33,231 bases of DNA from DASUWK01 sp036378435 (GTDB lineage: Bacteria; Chloroflexota; Dormibacteria; Dormibacterales; Dormibacteraceae). Positions 6,997 to 15,096 of the stretch are shown here, one piece after another; the first letter of the stretch is position 1, and each line of letters begins with the position of its first letter. The notes under the pieces are model-generated. The model worked only from the letters and a program-made list of their open reading frames with translations, searched no databases and was not told the DNA's origin. Location of the stretch: the NCBI GenBank assembly GCA_036378435.1, contig DASUWK010000055.1, forward strand, positions 1 to 33,231, written 5' to 3'. Position numbers and translations under genes: made by a program.

Positions 6997-8529
6997 TCAG
7001 AGACCGAACGCCCAGATGCCGCTCGCGCCGGCCAGGACGTTCTGCCCGTTCGGCCCTTGCTCGCCCGTGCCGGTCCCGAGGTAGAGAGCGTCACCGACCA
7101 CCACCGGCGTGCTGGACGGCGGGCCGTCCAGCGGGAACGCCCAGAGCGGCGTGCCGGTCGTCGCGTCGAGCGCCTCCACGGTGTCCGAGAAGGTGTCCGG
7201 GACGAACGCGACGCCGCCCGCGACTGACGTGGCGCCGTAACAGGGCGCGGCCAGACGATCCACCCACAGCAGACGCCCGGTCTCGGGGTCCAGCGCGCGG
7301 ACGGCCCAGGTCATTCGGTCGATAGACGCCGGGTCCGAGGGATCCGGGAACGGCAGCGCGGTGGCCCCGATGATGCGCTGCGCCGTGCCTCTACTGGAGC
7401 TCTCGACGGCGCTGGAGCCGATGAAGCCGCCGATCGCGTTGCCGGCCTGCACGTTGCCCGGCTGGCCGGCGAGCTGATGCCAGACCTCGGCGCCCGTGGT
7501 CCGATCCAGGGCGAAGTACACCGCCGACTTCTGGCCCTCACCGTCCAGGTGGCGGCCGCTCGCCGTGGTGATCAAGTTGGGCGAAGCGCCGAAGTCGTCG
7601 TCCGCGTTGGGGTCGCTCTGACCGACCGCGGCCGGCTGGAACTTCCAGGCCGGCGCCCCGCTGCCGGCGCTGACGGCGAACATCGCCTCCGACCAGAGCT
7701 GCCCGCTGGCTTTGGCCTCGGCGGAATTGGCGCAGTTGGCGGTCGCAAATAAGACGAGCCCGCTCGCCGCGTCGATCGCGGGCGAGGACCAGACATCCCC
7801 GCAGCCGAAGTCGGTCGCCGGGCTCGGATCGGCCTTCAGGAGGCCGGCACCCGTGTACACCCGGCCCAGCTCGGGGTCGAACTTCCACAGCGGCTGGAAG
7901 CCGGAGGTGGTCAGAGCCAGGGCCACGAGCCCGGTGCGGCCGCTGCCGGCGGTCTCGTTCACGTCGAGTCCGACGTAGATCACGCCGCCGGAGCCGACGG
8001 TCGGGGAAGATTCGACTTCCACCGGCGCGCCGTTGGTGAGCTCGGCTCCGGATCGGGGGTCCAGCGAGATCGATGCCAGCACCGCTCCGGACGAGGGCTG
8101 CAGCGCGTAGAGAGTCGCCCCGCCGGCGATCAGCAGCACGCGCCTACCGCCGATGTTCGCCAGCGTCGGGCTGGACGAGATGCGGCCGAAGGCGACGTTC
8201 TCACCGTCGTCGAGATTCCGGGTCCACAGCACCTGCCCGGTGGCCGCAGCGATGGCGTAGACGTTCCCGCTCCAGTCGCCGTCGTAGAGCACCCCATCGG
8301 CCACGGCCGGCGAGGCGGTGACGGAGTCGGCGGTGTGGACATGCCACCGTGGCAGCAGGCCCGCGACATCGGCGGGCGAGATGTCGGTGCAGGGCTGCTG
8401 AAACGAGTGCGCGAGGTCGTGCCCGTACATCGTCCAGGAGCTCTCGCAGCCGGGCTTGGCGGCCACCCTCGCGGCGAGCGGCCACGCTAGGACGCCGGCC
8501 AGCAGGGCCACGATCGCCAATCGCTTCAC
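6997..8529 (-). CDS. Secreted PQQ-dehydrogenase-like beta-propeller protein
   Basis: A 510-residue protein with GTG start and a Sec signal peptide (residues 1-24, VKRLAIVALLAGVLAWPLAARVAA). The mature N-terminus SSWTMYGHDLAHSF is the usual opening of PQQ-binding-like/polyvinyl alcohol dehydrogenase propellers, and repeated blade motifs follow: GxLYALxxxTGxxLW in variants such as VYAIAAATGQVLW, YFALDRTTGAEVW and VEALDATTGTPLW. The adjacent-Cys disulfide of true quinoprotein methanol dehydrogenases is absent and no cytochrome c CXXCH site is present, so catalysis with PQQ is doubtful. It may be a binding or scaffold propeller. It lies 4 bp behind a cysteine-rich exported protein and is likely co-transcribed with it. 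Confidence 0.8.
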   Translation of the reverse strand: MKRLAIVALLAGVLAWPLAARVAAKPGCESSWTMYGHDLAHSFQQPCTDISPADVAGLLPRWHVHTADSVTASPAVADGVLYDGDWSGNVYAIAAATGQVLWTRNLDDGENVAFGRISSSPTLANIGGRRVLLIAGGATLYALQPSSGAVLASISLDPRSGAELTNGAPVEVESSPTVGSGGVIYVGLDVNETAGSGRTGLVALALTTSGFQPLWKFDPELGRVYTGAGLLKADPSPATDFGCGDVWSSPAIDAASGLVLFATANCANSAEAKASGQLWSEAMFAVSAGSGAPAWKFQPAAVGQSDPNADDDFGASPNLITTASGRHLDGEGQKSAVYFALDRTTGAEVWHQLAGQPGNVQAGNAIGGFIGSSAVESSSRGTAQRIIGATALPFPDPSDPASIDRMTWAVRALDPETGRLLWVDRLAAPCYGATSVAGGVAFVPDTFSDTVEALDATTGTPLWAFPLDGPPSSTPVVVGDALYLGTGTGEQGPNGQNVLAGASGIWAFGL

Positions 8530-8533
8530 GAGG

Positions 8534-9457
8534 TCAGCAGCCCGTCTTGATCGCGACCTGGCCGGCGCTGTTGGTCACCGGACTTGCCGGAGCTGTGACC
8601 GGACCTCCGCCCGCGACCACCCCGCACGTGCCCACATAGGCCGCCGGGACCGGGTAGACGGGCAGCGCCGGCGAGCCCTGGGCGTCGGGGTCTTCGTAGA
8701 CCTGGGCGCCGGGCTCCACATAGACGGCCCCCTGCCGCTGGTTCCACCAACGGAGGGTGTGTCCGCCGCACGCGGACTTGCTGTCGCTCTGAGCGTCGCC
8801 GGAGGAGCAGTTGTAGGGATCCCAGGTCACTCCGGAGTAATCGGCCGCGTCGCGACCGCCACGGGAGCCGCCCTGGAAAGCGGTGTGCCTCTCGGTCTGC
8901 ACCGACGCGCAGGTGCCGTCGGCGCAGGCGCCGTAGCCGGCGTCGACCGGCAGCGGGTGGGTGAGGAAGTACTGCGGGTGGCCGGCCGCCGCCGCCATCA
9001 GCCCTCCGAGCCAAGCCATCACGATCCCCGGCGTTGCGTTCGCGTGCACGCCGCCGCCATCGCTGGGGCCGTTGTGCCAGTCTGTGGCGCCGTCGTGCTC
9101 GCCCTCGTCGAGGTTGTCGTCCGCCCCGAAGTAGACCTTGACGCCACTGGTGGGATCGAGCGCGGTGGGGGTCACCGAGTAGTCACCGCTCGAGACGGGC
9201 TGGCCGTTCTGCGTCTGGAAGGTGCCGGCCGAAGCCAGCTGGTGCCCCGACCCGTCGGTGATCACGAGCCTGGCGTTGTGGCAGCCCGATTCCGCGTCGG
9301 TGCGGTTGAACTGGTCGGCGTTGGCCGTGCACCCCTGCTGCTGGTAGGAGTAATCCCCGTCGCTGACCGCCAGCACGCTGAGTGGCACGAGCACCGCCGC
9401 CGAGCCGATCAGCAGGCCAAGCTGCCAGCGTCGAGCGGCGCCGAGTCCTCCAAACAC
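8534..9457 (-). CDS. Exported cysteine-rich protein of unknown family
   Basis: A 307-residue protein from GTG at 9457. Residues 8-30 form an uncleaved anchor or signal (RRWQLGLLIGSAAVLVPLSVLAV). The mature part has eight Cys, an even number, spread as GC, SGC, GAC/DGTC, YNC, SAC, GTC and a C-terminal TGC directly before the stop, which suggests disulfide-bonded folding outside the cell. It is rich in Gly, Asp, Ser and aromatic residues, with an acidic stretch (YFGADDNLDEGEHDG) that could bind a cation. I do not recognise the family. A longer reading from 9544 exists, but a TAACGT box ending 11 nt before GTG 9457 favours this start. It leads a two-gene operon with the propeller protein. Confidence 0.6.
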   Translation of the reverse strand: MFGGLGAARRWQLGLLIGSAAVLVPLSVLAVSDGDYSYQQQGCTANADQFNRTDAESGCHNARLVITDGSGHQLASAGTFQTQNGQPVSSGDYSVTPTALDPTSGVKVYFGADDNLDEGEHDGATDWHNGPSDGGGVHANATPGIVMAWLGGLMAAAAGHPQYFLTHPLPVDAGYGACADGTCASVQTERHTAFQGGSRGGRDAADYSGVTWDPYNCSSGDAQSDSKSACGGHTLRWWNQRQGAVYVEPGAQVYEDPDAQGSPALPVYPVPAAYVGTCGVVAGGGPVTAPASPVTNSAGQVAIKTGC

Positions 9458-9468
9458 GATTGTTTCGG

Positions 9469-9474
9469 ACGTTA
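9469..9474 (-). promoter_or_regulatory. -10 box for the exported-protein operon
   Basis: On the minus strand TAACGT ends 11 nt before GTG 9457. The 115-bp gap to holB is the only sizeable divergent gap here, so each direction appears to have its own promoter. Confidence 0.35.
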
Positions 9475-9557
9475 GCAATCGAGGGTGAACCGTTACCAGC
9501 GGTGAACTGAGCGGGCCGGGCGAGCGCAGGGCGCACTGGACCAAATCAACGGCTGGC

Positions 9558-9563
9558 TATGCT
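9558..9563 (+). promoter_or_regulatory. -10 box for the holB operon
   Basis: TATGCT ends 9 nt before the holB GTG at 9573. The spacing leaves no room for a ribosome binding site, so a leaderless or near-leaderless transcript is likely. Confidence 0.45.
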
Positions 9564-9572
9564 GACCTGCGG

Positions 9573-10472
9573 GTGGAGGGACTGTTCTCCGGCATCGCGG
9601 GCAATCGGCGGGTGCTCGAGCACCTCGCCTCACAGCTCGAGACGGGCCGGCTGCCGCACGCCCACCTGTTCGTGGGCGAGCCGTCCACGGGCAAGACGAC
9701 CGTCGCGCGCGCCTTCGCCCAGGCGCTTCTGCCCGAGGCGGACCTCGCCCGCCATCCCGACTTTTGGGTCGACGACCGCGCCGAGAATCTCAAGCTCGAC
9801 GAGATCCGACTCCTGCCGGACCGGCAGCCCGAGTTCCACGAGCAGTCGCTGCAGGCGTTCCTGTCGCGGACGCCTGCCATCTCCACCCGGCGCGTCGCCG
9901 TCATCGCCAATGTCGGCCGGCTGCAGGACCAGGTCCAGGGGATCCTGCTCAAGACGCTGGAGGAGCCGCACCCCGGCCGCTTCCTGATCCTGACGACCCC
10001 GAGCATCTCGCCTTTCGTCGTGCTGCCGACGGTGGTCTCAAGGTGCCAGCGCTCGGCCTTCCTGCCGGTCCCGGCGGCCGAGATCGAAACGTTGCTTCGC
10101 GAGCGCGGCGTGGATGCGGAGCGGGCCGCGCTGCTGGCGGGTCTGGCGCGCGGCCGGCCCGGCTGGGCGTTGCGGGCCGCCGGCGACGCGGACGTGATCG
10201 AGCGACACCGCCTCGCCGTCGCGGCCCTCGAAGCGGTCCGCGACCGGGAGTCGGCCCTGCACCTGGCGGCAGAGCTCGATTCGCGCGAGGTCGCTCGCGA
10301 GGCCGTCACGTCCTGGCAGCTGCGCTTGCGCGAGCGGATGAACGAGGGTGCGGACGCCAGCCGCTGGGCGGCGCTCCTGGAGCAGTCCTTCGCCACCCTC
10401 GGCCACCTCGAGCAGAACGTGAGTCCGCGCCTGGCCCTGGAGGTCTTCTTGCTGGAGTGCGCGCGGTCGTGA
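9573..10472 (+). CDS. holB: DNA polymerase III delta' subunit
   Basis: A 299-residue AAA+ clamp-loader protein. The Walker A loop is GEPSTGKT (residues 35-42); LLKTLEEPHPGRFLILTT and the SRC sensor motif (VVSRCQR) are diagnostic for delta'/gamma family members. It loads the sliding clamp together with tau/gamma and delta at the replication fork. The zinc module of classical delta' (four Cys between Walker A and B) is absent: residues 43-65 contain no Cys at all. The GTG start gives VEGLFSGIAGNRRV, which aligns with family N-termini. It is the first gene of a five-gene chain whose other members are metabolic. Confidence 0.88.
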   Translation: MEGLFSGIAGNRRVLEHLASQLETGRLPHAHLFVGEPSTGKTTVARAFAQALLPEADLARHPDFWVDDRAENLKLDEIRLLPDRQPEFHEQSLQAFLSRTPAISTRRVAVIANVGRLQDQVQGILLKTLEEPHPGRFLILTTPSISPFVVLPTVVSRCQRSAFLPVPAAEIETLLRERGVDAERAALLAGLARGRPGWALRAAGDADVIERHRLAVAALEAVRDRESALHLAAELDSREVAREAVTSWQLRLRERMNEGADASRWAALLEQSFATLGHLEQNVSPRLALEVFLLECARS

Positions 10473-11527
10473 CCCGAAGCTACCTGCGGCCCTCGCTGCG
10501 CGGATTCCAGGCCTACGTGCCGGGCGAGCAGCCGCCCGACAGCGAGGGCTGGATCAAGCTCAACACCAACGAGTCACCGCTGCCGCCCTCGCCGCGGGTG
10601 CTGCAGGCGGTCAAGGACGCCGCGGCCGACTCCCTGCGTCTTTATCCGAGCCCCACCGCGCAGCCGGCGCGGGAGGCGATCGCGCGAGCTTTCGAGCTCG
10701 AGCCCAGCTGGGTCGCCGTCGGCAACGGCAGCGACGAGCTCATCGCGATGTGCTTCCGGGCCTTTGCCGGGCTGGGCGACTCGGTCGCCTTCTGCGAGCC
10801 TTCATACCCGCTCTTCGCGCCGCTCGCCTCCATCCACGAGAACCAGGCGTCGGTCCACCCGCTGGGCGAGGGCTGGAGCCTGGCGCCCGATTTCCGGCGC
10901 GACTCGGCCGCGCTGAAGTTCCTCGTCAACCCGAACTCGCCGATCGGCAACTGGTACTCCGCCGCCGAGGTGGAGGAAGTCGTCTCAGCCTCGTCGGGCG
11001 TCGTCGTCATCGACGAGGCGTACGTCGACTTCGCTCCCGAGTCGCGCATGGACATGGTGCGGCGTCACCCGAACGCGATCGTCCTGCGGACGCTGTCCAA
11101 GTCCTCAGCCCTCGCGGGGCTCCGCTTTGGCTTCGCGCTCGCCCAACCCGAGCTGATCGCGGGGCTGGACCTTGTGAAGGACTCGTACAACGTCAGCCGG
11201 CTCCAGATCGCCGCGGCCGTGGCGGCGATCGAAGACAAGGCGCACCGCGACGAGATCGTCCAGGAGGTCGTCCGAGAGCGCGACTGGCTGAGCGCCCAGC
11301 TGAGCGGGCTCGGCTTTCAGGTGGAGCCCTCGCACACGAACTTCGTGTTCTGCCGCCCGCCGTCGCGCCACCCGGCCGAGTCGGTGGTCGCCGGCCTGCG
11401 CGACCAGAAGATCCTCGTACGCCACTACCAGCGGGAGCCGATCTCTGGGTGGCTGCGGATCACGGTGGGCACCCACGACCAGATGGAGGCCCTGATGGAA
11501 GCGTTGGGAGGGATCCTGACGTCATGA
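10469..11527 (+). CDS. hisC: Histidinol-phosphate aminotransferase
   Basis: A 352-residue fold-type I PLP enzyme starting with GTG in a GTGA overlap with holB. Motifs in order: KLNTNESPLPPSP, YPSPTAQ, NPNSPIG, DEAYVDF and TLSKSSALAGLRFG with the PLP lysine at K211, then a C-terminal ISGWLRITVGT. HisC converts imidazole-acetol phosphate plus glutamate to histidinol phosphate in histidine synthesis; some members also act on aromatic amino acids. No other his genes are in the window, so a broader specificity is possible. Coupled by ATGA to the HD gene. Confidence 0.88.
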   Translation: MTRSYLRPSLRGFQAYVPGEQPPDSEGWIKLNTNESPLPPSPRVLQAVKDAAADSLRLYPSPTAQPAREAIARAFELEPSWVAVGNGSDELIAMCFRAFAGLGDSVAFCEPSYPLFAPLASIHENQASVHPLGEGWSLAPDFRRDSAALKFLVNPNSPIGNWYSAAEVEEVVSASSGVVVIDEAYVDFAPESRMDMVRRHPNAIVLRTLSKSSALAGLRFGFALAQPELIAGLDLVKDSYNVSRLQIAAAVAAIEDKAHRDEIVQEVVRERDWLSAQLSGLGFQVEPSHTNFVFCRPPSRHPAESVVAGLRDQKILVRHYQREPISGWLRITVGTHDQMEALMEALGGILTS

Positions 11528-12078
11528 TTCCGGACCGCGAATGGGCGTGGGCGATCGTCGGCGAGTTCACGCAGTCCGATCAGCTGAAGCGCCACATGCT
11601 CAGCGTGGAGGCGGCGATGCGGGCTTACGCGCGAAAGTTCGGCCAGGACGATGAGCGGTGGGGCGTCACCGGGCTGATCCACGACTTCGACTACGAATCC
11701 GGGCCCACCACCCATCCCGCCCGCGGCCTCACGATCCTGGCGGAGCGCGGTGTCGACCAGGCGATGCTCGACGACATCGCCTCGCACGCGATGCTCGGCG
11801 TTCCCCGCGACACCGATCTGCGGCGCTCCCTCAACGCGGTCGACGAGCTCTGCGGTTTCATCATCGCCTGCGCGCTGGTGAAGCCTGACAAGTCGCTGGG
11901 CGCCGTCGACGCCCGCACCGTGCGCAAGAAGATGAAGGACAAGGCCTTCGCTCGCGGCGTGCATCGCGAAGAGCTGCTGCAGGGCGCCGAGGAGCTCCAG
12001 GTCCCCTTCGACGAGCATGTGGAATTCGTGCGCGATGCCCTGGTGCCGGTTGCGTCAAAGCTTGGGCTGAATCCATGA
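11524..12078 (+). CDS. HD-domain phosphohydrolase-like protein
   Basis: A 184-residue protein with ATG in an ATGA overlap. The HD core is visible as a first helix with His (KRHMLSVEAAM), then GLIHDFDYE with the HD metal pair, then IASHAM with a further His, and a last Asp in NAVDELCG. Small HD proteins of this family hydrolyse phosphate esters or nucleotides; the substrate is unknown. The second half (VRKKMKDKAFARGVHREELLQG) is basic and helical. Its place between hisC and a hydroxyacid dehydrogenase does not settle its function. Confidence 0.8.
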   Translation: MIPDREWAWAIVGEFTQSDQLKRHMLSVEAAMRAYARKFGQDDERWGVTGLIHDFDYESGPTTHPARGLTILAERGVDQAMLDDIASHAMLGVPRDTDLRRSLNAVDELCGFIIACALVKPDKSLGAVDARTVRKKMKDKAFARGVHREELLQGAEELQVPFDEHVEFVRDALVPVASKLGLNP

Positions 12079-13037
12079 CGCGGCCGCGCGTGCTCGTGAC
12101 GCACCCCATCCTCGACCCAGGCCCGCAGCTTCTGGCCGCCGAGGTCGAGGTGGTCACCGGGACGGAGCCGTCGATCAGGGCGCGAGCCGAGGGGTGCGCG
12201 GGCATCGTGTCGCAGGTCATGGACCCGATCGGCGAGGAGGTCCTCTCGCTGCCCGGTCTGAAGATCGTGGCCAACTGCGCCGTCGGGTTCGACAACATCG
12301 ACCTCGCCGCGGCGACCCGGCACGGCGTGCTGGCCACCAACACGCCAGGCGTCCTCAACGACACCACCGCCGACTTCGCTTTCGCGCTGCTCATGGCGGC
12401 GGCACGCCGGGTCGCGGAGGGCGACCGCTTCGTGCGCGAGGGCCGCTACCACGGCTGGGCGATCGACATGCTCCTCGGCCAGGACCTGCACGGCGCCACG
12501 CTCGGCATCGTCGGCATCGGCCGCATCGGTCGGGCCCTGGCGCGCCGTGCCCTTGGGTTCGACATGCGGGTGCTCTACACCGACGACGCCGCTCCGCTGA
12601 GCCCGGCGGAGGAGGCTGAGCTCGGCGTTGAGCGGCGCCCGCTGGTCGAGCTGCTCCGTGAGAGCGACTACGTGAGCCTCCACGTGCCGCTGACGCCGGA
12701 GACCCGCCACCTGATCTCGCATGACGAGCTCCAGCTGATGAAGCCGACGGCGATCCTGGTGAACACCTCGCGCGGGCCGGTCGTGGACGAGGCGGCGCTG
12801 GCCGCCGCGCTCAAGGCGGGGGAGATCTTCGCCGCCGGCATCGACGTCTACGAGCACGAGCCGGCCGTCGACCCCGGCCTGCTCGGCCTGGACAACGTCG
12901 TGCTGGCGCCGCACATCGCCAGCGGCTCGGTGCGGACGCGGTCGCGGATGTCGGAGCTGGCGGCCTTGAACCTGCTGGCCGGCCTGCGCGGCGAGCGCCC
13001 TCCCAACTTGCTGAACCCGGAGGCCTGGCAGACCTGA
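12075..13037 (+). CDS. D-isomer-specific 2-hydroxyacid dehydrogenase (glyoxylate/hydroxypyruvate reductase-like)
   Basis: A 320-residue NAD(P)-dependent enzyme with ATG in an ATGA overlap. The nucleotide site GIVGIGRIGRALARRA (GxGxxG) sits near residue 150, and the catalytic triad is R233 (VNTSRGPVVDE), E262 (DVYEHEP) and H280 (APHIASGS). There is no C-terminal ACT domain, so it is not a full SerA; length and motifs fit glyoxylate or hydroxypyruvate reductases. It reduces a 2-oxoacid to the D-2-hydroxyacid in the cytoplasm. The stop overlaps the next gene as CTGA. Confidence 0.87.
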   Translation: MTRPRVLVTHPILDPGPQLLAAEVEVVTGTEPSIRARAEGCAGIVSQVMDPIGEEVLSLPGLKIVANCAVGFDNIDLAAATRHGVLATNTPGVLNDTTADFAFALLMAAARRVAEGDRFVREGRYHGWAIDMLLGQDLHGATLGIVGIGRIGRALARRALGFDMRVLYTDDAAPLSPAEEAELGVERRPLVELLRESDYVSLHVPLTPETRHLISHDELQLMKPTAILVNTSRGPVVDEAALAAALKAGEIFAAGIDVYEHEPAVDPGLLGLDNVVLAPHIASGSVRTRSRMSELAALNLLAGLRGERPPNLLNPEAWQT

Positions 13038-13834
13038 GCCTGTCCGTCCTGGCTCTAGACCTCGACGGGACGATCGTCGACCTGCAGCTCCGCGTCGACC
13101 CGCGAGACCAGGCTGCCGTCGATCGCGTGCTCACCGCCGGCTGGCGCGTGATCGCGTGTACCGGCAGGCCTTTCCCGGGGGCGCTGCCCTGGATTGAGCA
13201 GCTCGGCCTGGTCGACCCCTTCGTCTGCTACCAGGGCGCCCAGGTCAGGTCACACGACGGCGCGATCCTCCTGGAGCGCGGCATCCCGCGCGAGGTGGCC
13301 GCCGAGGTCATCCTCTTCGCCCGGGAGCGCGACCTGCACATCCAGGCCTACCGCGATGACGAGCTGATCGTCGAGCGCGATCGACCCGAGGCGCACCAGT
13401 ACGCGAGCCACGCCGGCATGCCCATCAACGTCGTACCCGACCTGATCGAGGCGATGGGTGAGGTCACGCCGAAGCTGGTGATCGTCGCCGCGGCCGACGT
13501 ACTGGCTCCGGTGCTGGTCGAAACTCGAGAGCGCTGGCGGGGGCGGCTTTTCATCGCCACCTCGCTGCCGACTTTCCTCGAGTTCACCGATCCCAGCGCG
13601 GACAAGAGCACAGCGCTGGAGTTCCTGGCCGGCCGTTTGGGGTTCGACCCCGCGGAGGTCGTCGCGGTGGGCGATGGGCGCAACGACCGGCCGATGCTGG
13701 AGTGGGCTGGTCTTGGGGTCGCGGTTGAGGGCGCGCCGAGCGAGCTGCTCGAGGTGGCGGACCGCACAGTGGGGCCGCCGGGGTCGGGCGGGCTGGCGGA
13801 ACTGCTGTCGGAGCTCCTGGGAGCCCCTCCCTAG
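13034..13834 (+). CDS. HAD-superfamily (Cof-type) phosphatase with CTG start
   Basis: A 266-residue HAD-IIB hydrolase. The nucleophile motif D9-L-D11-G-T lies only eight residues from the proposed start, followed by CTGRP (motif II), K191 in DKSTAL (motif III) and G-D214-GRND218 (motif IV). The first in-frame ATG, GTG or TTG is GTG 13127, which would delete the catalytic Asp pair, so the gene must start upstream. CTG 13034 forms a CTGA overlap with the preceding stop and has GGAGG 10 nt upstream (13019-13023), as in the SDR gene. Cof enzymes dephosphorylate sugar phosphates or phosphorylated cofactors; the substrate is unknown. Confidence 0.85.
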   Translation: MSLSVLALDLDGTIVDLQLRVDPRDQAAVDRVLTAGWRVIACTGRPFPGALPWIEQLGLVDPFVCYQGAQVRSHDGAILLERGIPREVAAEVILFARERDLHIQAYRDDELIVERDRPEAHQYASHAGMPINVVPDLIEAMGEVTPKLVIVAAADVLAPVLVETRERWRGRLFIATSLPTFLEFTDPSADKSTALEFLAGRLGFDPAEVVAVGDGRNDRPMLEWAGLGVAVEGAPSELLEVADRTVGPPGSGGLAELLSELLGAPP

Positions 13835-13856
13835 CCTTCCCCACGACCGGGGAGGG
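13835..13856. terminator. Hairpin between convergent HAD and CBS genes
   Basis: CCTTCCCC (13835-13842) pairs with GGGGAGGG (13849-13856) around ACGACC, eight pairs including one G-T. It fills most of the 31-bp gap between two convergent stops and is likely a shared terminator, though without a T-run. Confidence 0.45.
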
Positions 13857-13865
13857 AGACCAGCC

Positions 13866-14252
13866 TCAGTGAGTGGAGCGCAGAGCGGGTTCCAGGCTCA
13901 TGAGGTCGCGCATCGAAATGATGCCGATCAGCTCGCCGTTCTCTTCGACAGGCAGATGACGGAAATGGCCGCGAACCATCATCCCGACGGCATCCACCGT
14001 GCCCGCGTCCGGGCTGATGGTGCGCAGCGGTCGCGACGTCCAGCGCGAGATGGGCTTGGTCGCGGCCTCGGCCACCTCGGCCGTCGCCTTCACCACGTCG
14101 CGCTCGGTGAAGATGCCGACCGGCTCGCCGTTCTCGGTCACGAGCACCGAGCCGACGTCGTTCTCCATCATCACGCGGGCGGCGTCTGCCACCGTCGCCG
14201 CCGAGTCGGCGGTGACCAAACCCAGTTTCATGTAGTCGCGAACTCGGGCCAC
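13866..14252 (-). CDS. Tandem CBS-domain protein
   Basis: A 128-residue protein made of two CBS motifs and nothing else: the first spans about 8-58 (ending GIFTERDVV), the second 70-120 (ending GIISMRDLM). CBS pairs bind adenosine nucleotides or similar ligands and usually act as energy or ligand sensors; a free-standing pair acts on an unknown partner. The start is GTG 14252. A CATAAT box on the minus strand ends 11 nt before it and overlaps the -10 of the divergent PIG-L gene. A partner cannot be named from context. Confidence 0.87.
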   Translation of the reverse strand: MARVRDYMKLGLVTADSAATVADAARVMMENDVGSVLVTENGEPVGIFTERDVVKATAEVAEAATKPISRWTSRPLRTISPDAGTVDAVGMMVRGHFRHLPVEENGELIGIISMRDLMSLEPALRSTH

Positions 14253-14262
14253 TGCTGAGGAG

Positions 14263-14269
14263 GATTATG
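14263..14269. promoter_or_regulatory. Shared bidirectional -10 element, CBS / PIG-L genes
   Basis: GATTATG reads as GATTAT on the plus strand (14263-14268), 7 nt before ATG 14276, and as CATAAT on the minus strand (14269-14264), 11 nt before GTG 14252. One AT-rich patch thus appears to serve both genes. The same nine bases GATTATGCA recur at 28844-28852 in another divergent gap. Confidence 0.5.
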
Positions 14270-14275
14270 CAAGCC

Positions 14276-15079
14276 ATGCCAACGCTTCTTGCTGTCCACG
14301 CCCATCCGGACGACGAATCGATATTCGGCGGCGGCGCGATGCTGCGAGCTCATCGCGAGGGCAAACGGGTGGTCCTGATCACCTCCACCGGCGGCGAGGT
14401 CGGCGAGATCCACAACATGGACGAGGCGTCAAGCCGGCCGAGACTGAAGGAGATCCGCCAGGCCGAGCTCGAAGCGGCGGCCGCGATCCTCGGCGTCGAC
14501 CGCATCGTCTGGCTCGGTTACCGCGATTCCGGGATGGCCGGCACCGGCGACAACGAGAACCCGGCCAGCTTCCACCAAGCCCCGCTCGAAGAGACCGCGG
14601 CCAAGGTGGCCGCGATCATCGATGAGGAGAGCCCCGAGGTCGTCATCACGTACGGGCCCGACGGCGTCTACGGCCACCCGGACCACATCAAGGCCCACCT
14701 GACCGCGGTCGCGGCCTGGGACCTGCTGGCCGGCCAGGGCGGGGCGCCCGCCAGGATCTGGTACACGGGCTTCCCGCGCCGCGGCCTGGAGGAGTTCCGC
14801 AAGCGGCTCGAGGAGGCGGGCCAGGACGCCAGCTCCTTCGACAACGGGACCGTGCTCGGCATTCCGGACGAGGAGATCGACGCCGTGCTCGACGTCCAGG
14901 ACCTGGCTGAGGAGAAGCGGCGGGCCTTCCAGGCCCACGTCAGCCAGAACGACCCCTCCTCGTTCTTCCTGAACACGCCCGACGACGTTTTCCAGCAGGC
15001 CTTCGGGACCGAGTACTACACGCTCGGCCGGGGCGAGAAACCAGACCGGCAGCTCACCGACCTTTTCGAAGCCCTGTAG
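14276..15079 (+). CDS. PIG-L family N-deacetylase (MshB/Mca-like)
   Basis: A 267-residue zinc-dependent deacetylase. The metal motif AHPDDE is at residues 9-14 and YGHPDH near 132-137, giving the two His and the Asp that bind zinc. The best-known relatives cut N-acetyl groups or amide bonds in mycothiol synthesis (MshB) and detoxification (Mca); others act on GlcNAc-lipids. It cannot be assigned to one of these. I start it at ATG 14276 rather than ATG 14267 because the latter lies inside the -10 box, and MPTLLAVHAHPDDE matches family N-termini. The C-terminal third has an insertion (QDLAEEKRRAFQAHVSQND) typical of Mca-like members. Confidence 0.85.
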   Translation: MPTLLAVHAHPDDESIFGGGAMLRAHREGKRVVLITSTGGEVGEIHNMDEASSRPRLKEIRQAELEAAAAILGVDRIVWLGYRDSGMAGTGDNENPASFHQAPLEETAAKVAAIIDEESPEVVITYGPDGVYGHPDHIKAHLTAVAAWDLLAGQGGAPARIWYTGFPRRGLEEFRKRLEEAGQDASSFDNGTVLGIPDEEIDAVLDVQDLAEEKRRAFQAHVSQNDPSSFFLNTPDDVFQQAFGTEYYTLGRGEKPDRQLTDLFEAL

Positions 15080-15096
15080 TTGGGTAGGAACCAGAG

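Noticed and set aside
14267..14275. ATG 14267 as start of the PIG-L gene
   Set aside because: It lies inside the proposed -10 box and only 3 nt after GGAGG; ATG 14276 gives the family-typical N-terminus.
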